A stretch of DNA of 64,000 nt from Nitrososphaerota archaeon (GTDB taxonomy: Archaea; Thermoproteota; Nitrososphaeria; Nitrososphaerales; Gagatemarchaeaceae): contig JAPCJH010000001.1 in assembly GCA_027887045.1 (NCBI GenBank), positions 248,001-312,000 on the forward strand, in the 5' to 3' direction. Below the pieces are notes generated by a model. It saw only the letters and a program-made list of their open reading frames with translations. It searched no databases and was not told where the DNA came from. Each line of letters begins with the position of its first letter. Position 1 is the stretch's first letter. A program made the translations under genes and the position numbers. This document shows positions 58,276-64,000 of the stretch, one piece after another.

Positions 58276-59004
58276 ATGGGTGATTTGCTCAGGCTGACAC
58301 AGGTGGCGAAGAGGTTCTCGGGGTTGGAGGTCCTGAAGGACATTTCATTCGAGGTCGCCGAGGGTGAGGTGTTGGGGCTGATAGGTCCCAACGGAGCGGG
58401 AAAGACGACTCTCTTCAACATAATCTCGGGGATTCTGAAACCCAACTCTGGACGTGTCGTCTTCGCCTCGAAGGACATCACAGGGCTTCCCACCCACAGG
58501 GTCTCAAGGTTGGGCATAGCAAGAACCTTCCAGATTCCCCAGCCTTTCGCTGAGATGACAGTTCTCGAGAACGTGCGAGCGACATTGCTCTTCAGCAATC
58601 CACGCCCCGAAGGCAAGCTCCCGAGAGATGCGAAGGAGATATGCGAAATGGTTGGGCTCGGCGGCAGACTTGAACAACCCGCTGGGTCGCTCAGCGCCCC
58701 CGAAAAGAAGCGGCTGGAAGTGGCCCGAGCACTCGCCTCCTCGCCTCGTCTCCTCTTGCTCGATGAGTTCGCGGCCGGGCTCACGCTAAGCGAATCAAGC
58801 TGGGCCTCAGAGATGATCAAGTCGCTGTCGAAAGACTACGGAGTAACAATAGTTTGGACCGAGCACGTCATGAAGATTCTGATGAGATCCGTCGAAAGAG
58901 TGCTTGTCCTTCAGTCCGGCGAAGTGATTGCATCTGGAACCCCAGCCGAAGTCGTAAAGAACGAACTTGTGCTAAAAGCGTACTTTGGAGGGAAACCAGC
59001 TTGA
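58276..59004 (+). CDS. livG: ABC ATPase LivG
   Basis: 242 residues. Walker A GPNGAGKTTLFNIISG, Q-loop and ARTFQIPQPF segment typical of LivG, Walker B LLLLDEFAAGL, H-loop WTEHVMK. The signature motif is unusual: LSAPEKKRLEVARAL instead of LS(Y/G)GxQRRxE. Start ATG 58276, 6 bp after livM; the stop overlaps the livF start (TTGA). Confidence 0.92.
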   Translation: MGDLLRLTQVAKRFSGLEVLKDISFEVAEGEVLGLIGPNGAGKTTLFNIISGILKPNSGRVVFASKDITGLPTHRVSRLGIARTFQIPQPFAEMTVLENVRATLLFSNPRPEGKLPRDAKEICEMVGLGGRLEQPAGSLSAPEKKRLEVARALASSPRLLLLDEFAAGLTLSESSWASEMIKSLSKDYGVTIVWTEHVMKILMRSVERVLVLQSGEVIASGTPAEVVKNELVLKAYFGGKPA

Positions 59005-59717
59005 CAGAGCCGCTGCTCGAGGTGTCCCGCCTAGCAGTCAACTACGGGGCGGTTCCGGTCCTCTGGGACATATCCCTCACAGTGAATCGAGGAGAACTGG
59101 TCGTCCTCTTGGGGTCGAACGGGGCGGGCAAGACAACGTCACTTCGGAGCGTGCAAGGCGTGCTCAAACCTAAGAGCGGGAAGGTGGCCTTCAACTCGAA
59201 GGACATCACGGCGCTGGCAGCCAACAAGGTCACGGCAATTGGCCTCTCGTTGGTTCCAGAGGGTAGGGGGCTCTTCGCCACGATGACGGTGGAGGAGAAC
59301 CTCCAGTTGGGAGCTTTCAGCAAGCGGGCCCGGAAGAGGTTCGGGGAGAACCTCTCGTCAGTCTACGAGCTCTTCCCGATACTGAAAGAGAGGAAAGGGC
59401 AGAGAGCGGGCTCTTTGAGTGGAGGTGAGCAGCAGATGCTGGCCATAGGGAGGGGATTGATGTCAGATCCAGAGATGCTGATGCTGGACGAACCTTCCCT
59501 GGGGCTGGCACCCATAGTCGTTTCCAAGGTCTTCAAGGTGTTGGAAGGACTGAAGGATAGGGGGCTGACCATCTTGCTGGTGGAGCAGAACGTCGAGGTC
59601 TCCCTGGCGATTGCGGACAGAGGCTACCTATTAGAAAATGGCAAGATTGCCTTCGAGGGCACCCCAGACCAGTTTCGAGCGAATGAATCTCTGAGGGAAG
59701 CTTACCTAGGGCTGTAG
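59001..59717 (+). CDS. livF: ABC ATPase LivF
   Basis: 238 residues from TTG 59001, which overlaps the livG stop; an upstream in-frame extension is antisense-like and rejected. Walker A GSNGAGKTTSLRSVQG, VPEGRGLFATMTVEENL (LivF hallmark), signature LSGGEQQMLAIGRGL, Walker B LMLDEPSLGL, VEQNV. It completes the five-gene importer. Confidence 0.93.
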   Translation: MTEPLLEVSRLAVNYGAVPVLWDISLTVNRGELVVLLGSNGAGKTTSLRSVQGVLKPKSGKVAFNSKDITALAANKVTAIGLSLVPEGRGLFATMTVEENLQLGAFSKRARKRFGENLSSVYELFPILKERKGQRAGSLSGGEQQMLAIGRGLMSDPEMLMLDEPSLGLAPIVVSKVFKVLEGLKDRGLTILLVEQNVEVSLAIADRGYLLENGKIAFEGTPDQFRANESLREAYLGL

Positions 59718-59772
59718 TAGCCCCGTGAAACCCAGAGCGCGCTCGGGGCAGGTGTAGGAGCAACAGACGCGA

Positions 59773-60942
59773 ATGAACTTCAAGTACCGCGCCTTGACGC
59801 TCTTTCTTTACAATTCCTGCCTGGCCGTTTTCCTCTCTTACGGGGTCTTCTTCACAAGGGTGTCAAACGAATACGGTCTCCCTGCGTCCGCCACGTCGCT
59901 GGTCTTCGGCGTTTTCGCCGTTTTGTACTCTGTCTCGTCTCTAATCCTGGGCCTGTTCATGAACACTAGGGGCCCGGGGAAGACCATCCTGCTCGGCGGA
60001 GGGCTGATGAGTGCGGGTTTCATGCTCTCATCAGTAGCGAACTCGTACCCTCTTCTCATCCTGACCTATGGAGTGATAGGCGGCCTCGGGTCAGGTTCCA
60101 TGTGGCTGCCGACTTCATATGTCGTCTTTGACAGCTTCGACTCTGATAGCGTCAGAAGGGTCACAGGCCTTGTCAGTGCAGGCACCGCAGCAGGGCTCCT
60201 CTTCTTCCCTCCCCTCGAAAACTACCTAATCGTCGGCTGGGGTCTACAGACGGCGTTCTTGGTAGTGGGCCTGGTCATCTTCGCGTTAACCCTCCTCACC
60301 TACCAAGCCTCACGTGGTTCCAACCCGCGCGCAACGTTTGACCTAAGAGAGGCGTTCGGAAGCCTGAAGTCGAAGAGGTTCAGCGTTCTCTACACCTACT
60401 ATGCCGCTGGGAACGCTTTCTCCAGGACGCTCATCACAATCTTCCTGGTGCCTCTTTTCGAAAGCAGGGGACTGGGGACCGCCGTCGGCACGCTAGCACT
60501 TTCTCTGATCGGGGTGGGGAGCATGGCCGGGAGGCTGACTGCCGGGGTGCAGAGAATCAGCGAAGAGGCGGAGGCAGGCCTCGGCTTCATCCTGCAGGGG
60601 GCAAGCGGACTCGCGCTCTACTTCGCGAACGACCCAGTGACCATAGGCATCCTAGCGGTCCTCTTCGGCATCGGGTACGGAACATACATACCCATGTTTG
60701 CGCTATTGGTCAGAAAGTACTACGGAGTGGAGCACTACGGCACCATCTTCGGGACGCTGCTGACGAGCTTTGGCATAGGCGCCTTCATCGGCCCTGTCTT
60801 CGAAGGGTCAGCGGTCTCGTCGAATGGAAGCTATCTGCCTGGGTTCTTACTTGCTGCGGCGGCGAGCATAGCCGTCGGCGCCCATCTCCTTCTAGCTGGG
60901 AGGGCGAGGGTCGATGGAGGGCAGAACGCTTTAAAGTCCTGA
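59773..60942 (+). CDS. MFS transporter (OFA/monocarboxylate-like)
   Basis: 389 residues, twelve membrane segments in two halves. NEYGLPASATSLVFGVFAVLYSVSSLILG, GVIGGLGSGSMWLPTSYV and FGIGYGTYIPMFALLVRKYYG fit the oxalate/formate-antiporter branch of MFS. It probably moves a small mono- or dicarboxylate. It lies between the liv operon and the acyl-CoA genes, so it may import the acid degraded by them. Start ATG 59773. Confidence 0.82.
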   Translation: MNFKYRALTLFLYNSCLAVFLSYGVFFTRVSNEYGLPASATSLVFGVFAVLYSVSSLILGLFMNTRGPGKTILLGGGLMSAGFMLSSVANSYPLLILTYGVIGGLGSGSMWLPTSYVVFDSFDSDSVRRVTGLVSAGTAAGLLFFPPLENYLIVGWGLQTAFLVVGLVIFALTLLTYQASRGSNPRATFDLREAFGSLKSKRFSVLYTYYAAGNAFSRTLITIFLVPLFESRGLGTAVGTLALSLIGVGSMAGRLTAGVQRISEEAEAGLGFILQGASGLALYFANDPVTIGILAVLFGIGYGTYIPMFALLVRKYYGVEHYGTIFGTLLTSFGIGAFIGPVFEGSAVSSNGSYLPGFLLAAAASIAVGAHLLLAGRARVDGGQNALKS

Positions 60943-60960
60943 AATGGAATTTTCATCGAC

Positions 60961-62145
60961 TTGGCCAATTTGACCCCGGGTCGGGGGAGCCTCACCGACG
61001 AACAGAAGTTCATGTTATCCTTCGTCGATCGTCTGATGGCGAAGTATGACGAAAACTACTGGGGGGATTTGGACAAACGTGGTTCCTACCCGGAAGAATT
61101 CGTCGACGCCATGGAGAATCAGGGTTTGGCGGCTGTGCCAATTCCGAAGGAATACGGGGGACCGGGGCTCGGTGTGTACGACGCCTCTCTTGTCCTTGAG
61201 GAGGTGAACGCGATGGGAGGCAACTGTCAGCCTTTCCATGGCCAGTACTATCTTCTCTTTGCGCTCTCGAAATTCGGGTCCAGGAGAATGAAAGAGGAAT
61301 ACCTCCCCCGGATCGCCAAGGGCGAGCTGCGGCTTCAGTCTCTCGCACTAACCGAGCAGGAAGCGGGCTCAGAGTCGACGAAGATCAAGACCTACGCGGA
61401 ACGGAGAGGCGACTTCTAAGTTGTCAACGGCACCAAGGTGTTCATCTCCCGGGTCGAGAACTCCGACTTCATGGTCTTGGTCGCGAGGACAACGCCTTTT
61501 GACAAGGTAGAAAAGAAGACCGATGGCATCAGCCTCTTCCTGGTCCCGCTTCCTCAAGCGGAGGGATTGGAGTTTCACCGGCTCGAGATGATGTTCAACA
61601 GCCAGACGTATGAACTCTTCCTGGACGAGCTGAAGATTCCTGCGGAGAACCTGATCGGGGAGGAGGGCAAGGGCTTCAGGTATCTTCTGGACGTGCTCAA
61701 TCCCGAGAGGATACTCCTCGCGGCGGAGTGCATCGGCGACGCGAGGTGGTTCGTGCAAAAGAGCGTGGACTACGCCAAGAACAGGGTCGTCTTCGGGCGA
61801 CCGATCGGGAGCAATCAGGGTGTACAGTTCAAGATAGCTGACGCCTACGCCAAGCTGATCGCTGCAGAAAGAGTGAGGACGAGGGCGGCAGAGCTATTCG
61901 ATTCCGAAGCGGATCCGAAGACCGTGGGAGAGCACGCGAACATTTCCAAGTATCTCGCATCGGAGTGTTCCTGGCAGGCGGCAAACGTGGCCATGGACGT
62001 CTACGGCGGCTCGGGCCTTGCCGTCGGGAACCATATTGAGCGAAAGTTCAGGGAGACGAGGCTCTATCGGGTGGCGCCAGTGTCGAACAACCTAGTCCTC
62101 AGCTACATTGGGGAGCATGTCTTGGGGCTCCCCAGTTCATACTGA
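60961..62145 (+). pseudogene. Acyl-CoA dehydrogenase interrupted by an in-frame TAA
   Basis: The full frame is 395 codons, normal for the family. The N-terminal part (TTG 60961 to 61416) covers PEEFVDAMENQGLAAVPIPK and ALTEQEAGSES. TAA at 61417-61419 falls within GDF*VVNGTKVFIS, where the family usually has Tyr. The rest continues without shift: RILLAAECIGDARWFVQ, VVFGRPIGSNQGVQFKIADA, DVYGGSGLAVGNHIERKFRE to 62145. One base change (TAC or TAT to TAA) separates it from an intact gene. GTG 61438 could restart translation of a 235-residue C-terminal piece. Confidence 0.85.
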
Positions 62146-62175
62146 GGTAAGCCGTCCGACTTTCGCGGGGCCCGC

Positions 62176-63039
62176 TCAGCTGCCATCTCGGGTCGACCTG
62201 TTGATTATCCCAGTCGCAAGCCGATAATGAACAGCGTCGACCAGTTTGCCGTTGACTCTTATCGCACCGCGTTTTTCTTTGCTAGCCCTTCTGAATTCTC
62301 TCACAACTTTCTCTGCCCATCTGACTTCCTTGTTCGAGGGGGAGAAGACCAGATTCGCCATCTGTATCTGGGACGGATGGATGACCTGCTTCCCTGAGAA
62401 TCCAAGAGAGCGCGCTTCACTGGCCTGCCTTCTGAAGCCTTCGAGGTCCTGAAGGTCGAAGAAAACGTCGTCGATCGCTTCTATCCCGAAACTCCTGGCG
62501 GCGGCGACGAGGAGCGTCCTGATGGTTTGGTTGCCTATGTATGAATCGATCGACCCGCCCACAGAGTTCGCGTAATCTGCCGCACCAAAGGTGATAGCCG
62601 TGATTCCGCTCGACTCGACCGCCGCGTCGAGCATCATGAGTCCTTTCGCCGTCTCTACAATGGGCATAATCAATTTCCCGGATTTCTTGTTGACCGAGGA
62701 ACAGTCTCCCTCCGCTTTCGGGACCAACACAGTGTGTACCGCGCCGAGACGATTCACCAGTGAGATGTCTCGCACATGTTCAGGGCTTCCCACCGGGTTG
62801 ACCCTCACACAAAGCTCGCGTCCCCCCCAGTCGATCTCGTTCGACAGCCTCTTGATGATGGCCCTCGCTACTTCCTTCTCTCCGGCCGGGACTGCGTCTT
62901 CCAGGTCAAGAATCACCGAGTCCTCTTCGAGGGTGGCAGCCTTCAGAATCATCTTTTCTTCGTTGCCGGGGACGTAGAGCTGGCTCCTTCTTCGCAAGTT
63001 CCTGCGACGTGCCAAATCCAACTTAGGCGGTGCTGACAA
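62176..63039 (-). CDS. HpcH/HpaI (CitE-like) acyl-CoA lyase
   Basis: 287 residues. RRSQLYVPGNEEKMILKA, VILDLEDAVPAGEKEVAR, LCVRVNPVGSPEHVRDI, TVLVPKAEGD, MPIVETAKGLM and GAADYANSVGG are the ordered motifs of CitE/Mcl-type lyases with Mg2+-binding Glu and Asp. The enzymes cleave malyl-, beta-methylmalyl- or citramalyl-CoA to acetyl-/propionyl-CoA plus glyoxylate or pyruvate. A MaoC hydratase gene diverges 32 bp away, so a hydratase-lyase pair is likely. Start TTG 63039. Confidence 0.88.
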   Translation of the reverse strand: MSAPPKLDLARRRNLRRRSQLYVPGNEEKMILKAATLEEDSVILDLEDAVPAGEKEVARAIIKRLSNEIDWGGRELCVRVNPVGSPEHVRDISLVNRLGAVHTVLVPKAEGDCSSVNKKSGKLIMPIVETAKGLMMLDAAVESSGITAITFGAADYANSVGGSIDSYIGNQTIRTLLVAAARSFGIEAIDDVFFDLQDLEGFRRQASEARSLGFSGKQVIHPSQIQMANLVFSPSNKEVRWAEKVVREFRRASKEKRGAIRVNGKLVDAVHYRLATGIINRSTRDGS

Positions 63040-63071
63040 ACAATTATTAGCCTTCCTGAGTCCTAACTAAC

Positions 63072-63566
63072 ATGGGCTCCAGCCTCTATTTCGAGGATTT
63101 CAAGCCCAGGATGAGATTCAAGGGGAAGGTGGGTAGGACCTTGACAGACGCGGACAATATGTGGTTCACTCTGATGACCAACAACAACAACCAAATTCAC
63201 TTCAACGCCGACTATGCGAAGAAGAACTTTCCTGGGAGGCCCTTCCGTGGGAGGATGGTCGTCAATGGCTTTCTCACGCTCGCCACAGTGGCGGGAATCC
63301 TCGTCGAACAGACGAGTGCCAACGGGTTCATGCTGGGGGTGAGCAATGTGAAGTTCGTCAACCCCGTCTTTGCGGGGGACACGATATACGCCGAGTGCGA
63401 AGTGAAGAAAACGAGGGAGTCCAAGAGCAGGAAGGGGAACGGCGTAGTAAGTCTGGCAACGTGGGGATACAACCAACGGGGCGAGAGGGTGATAGAATTC
63501 GAAAGAGACTTCATGATCAGGAAGCGCGAGGCCATCTGGGAAGCCGGCAAGCCTCGGAGAAAGTAG
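63072..63566 (+). CDS. MaoC-like acyl-CoA hydratase
   Basis: 164 residues, hot-dog fold. RTLTDADNMWFTLMTNNNNQ then IHFNADYAKKN corresponds to the catalytic D-x4-H loop, with Asn at the Asp position as in mesaconyl-type hydratases, followed by GRMVVNGFLTLATVAGILVE and NPVFAGDTIYAECEV. It probably hydrates a branched enoyl-CoA (mesaconyl- or itaconyl-CoA) to feed the adjacent CitE-like lyase (inference). Start ATG 63072. Confidence 0.87.
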   Translation: MGSSLYFEDFKPRMRFKGKVGRTLTDADNMWFTLMTNNNNQIHFNADYAKKNFPGRPFRGRMVVNGFLTLATVAGILVEQTSANGFMLGVSNVKFVNPVFAGDTIYAECEVKKTRESKSRKGNGVVSLATWGYNQRGERVIEFERDFMIRKREAIWEAGKPRRK

Positions 63567-63588
63567 GCGAATTCCTCCTTGCTCTCGG

Positions 63589-63786
63589 TTAACGAGCTTG
63601 CCACGATCTCCAGTCACCGTCTCGGGCCCCGTGAACCTTGATTATGTGCGCCTTCAACTCACCTTCTCCGTCACACACAAAACCGCAATAGCATCTCAAG
63701 GCATGTGCCTGCTTCCCGCCCTTTCTTTGGATTGCCGTGTAGGCGTGATTTAACTTGTCGAACTTATATTCCAAACCTTGATCCAC
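63589..63786 (-). CDS. Small zinc-finger-like protein (65 aa)
   Basis: 65 residues from GTG 63786. LRCYCGFVCDGEGELKAHIIKVHG shows C-x-C-x3-C and H-x4-H ligands like the DUF1059/C2H2-like mini-proteins elsewhere in this window (20220, 41852). It ends 22 bp from the MaoC stop, converging. Probably metal-binding; function unknown. The last 214 bp of the window after it contain no supported gene. Confidence 0.55.
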   Translation of the reverse strand: MDQGLEYKFDKLNHAYTAIQRKGGKQAHALRCYCGFVCDGEGELKAHIIKVHGARDGDWRSWQAR

Positions 63787-64000
63787 CAGCGAACCCCCGA
63801 GGATAATGTTGGACAGAAACCTAAGAAAGCGAAAGGTGGTCGAAGTCGCATCCGCTTGTCCGTTCTCTGTTTAGGGATCCACTGCTAAACGGAGTTATTT
63901 CCTCCACTTCGGGCCTTTTCGGGCAAAGGAGTGGCAAAGCGGGGCGAAAACGCGGCCAGGGTGGCCAGGATTCTGCACTAGGAATCCTCGAGGAGATGTG

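Noticed and set aside
61417..61419. Pyrrolysine or selenocysteine recoding in the acyl-CoA dehydrogenase
   Set aside because: The stop is TAA, which is used for neither residue, and the position is normally Tyr.

Overview
The window is archaeal chromosome. It carries a transcription factor B gene, Spt4, stand-alone Lrp/AsnC effector domains, and many membrane-anchored winged-helix proteins. TATA boxes commonly lie about 25-35 bp upstream of start codons (leaderless style), TTG and GTG starts are frequent, and genes overlap as ATGA, TGATG or TTGA. The DUF929 thioredoxin-like protein next to VKOR, together with the general gene content, suggests a Nitrososphaeria/Thaumarchaeota-related soil-type lineage. 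There is no ammonia-oxidation gene here, and the acyl-CoA, amino-acid uptake and peptidase genes fit an organotroph. The lineage is inferred, not proven.

Layout. 0-4.4 kb: end of pyrF, a VKOR/DUF929 disulfide pair, spt4-tfb, a VOC relic, two Lrp effector domains and a ZIP transporter. 4.5-17 kb: envelope proteins (a seven-bladed streptogramin-lyase-like propeller, DUF4349/PKD, DUF4382, a 628-residue Ala/Ser-rich secreted helical protein), NikR, an ECF S-component and several palindromic operators. 17-28.6 kb: housekeeping and small zinc proteins, a methyltransferase, SpoIIM, HxlR, a Na+/H+ antiporter and an M3 peptidase. 28.7-31 kb: a three-gene Ku-like / ATP-dependent ligase / family-X polymerase-like operon, a candidate archaeal end-joining module. 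31-35.5 kb: two large secreted proteins. 36.3-40.4 kb: a four-gene translationally coupled operon (HerA-like protein without P-loop lysine, RecA-like ATPase, membrane protein, winged helix) facing a divergent winged-helix gene across a shared inverted repeat. 40.4-46.7 kb: tiny zinc proteins, an XRE-CBS regulator bracketed by copies of one operator, a class III cyclase with TPRs, a polytopic GT-C-like protein, and a truncated haemoglobin with a frameshift at an A8 run.

46.7-55 kb is accessory. Single genes (YjbR-like, alpha/beta hydrolase, GNAT, hydrolase-cyclase fusion) are separated by many copies of sequences resembling tRNA 3' ends (T-loop half plus acceptor strand) and by hairpins. C-terminal relics of three other genes follow. 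No integrase is visible.

55-63.6 kb is a catabolic block: a complete branched-chain-amino-acid-type ABC importer, an OFA-like MFS carrier, an acyl-CoA dehydrogenase interrupted by one in-frame TAA, a CitE-like lyase and a MaoC hydratase, with a CaiB-type CoA-transferase remnant just upstream. Together these suggest a branched dicarboxyl-CoA (itaconate/mesaconate-like) degradation route, partly decayed.
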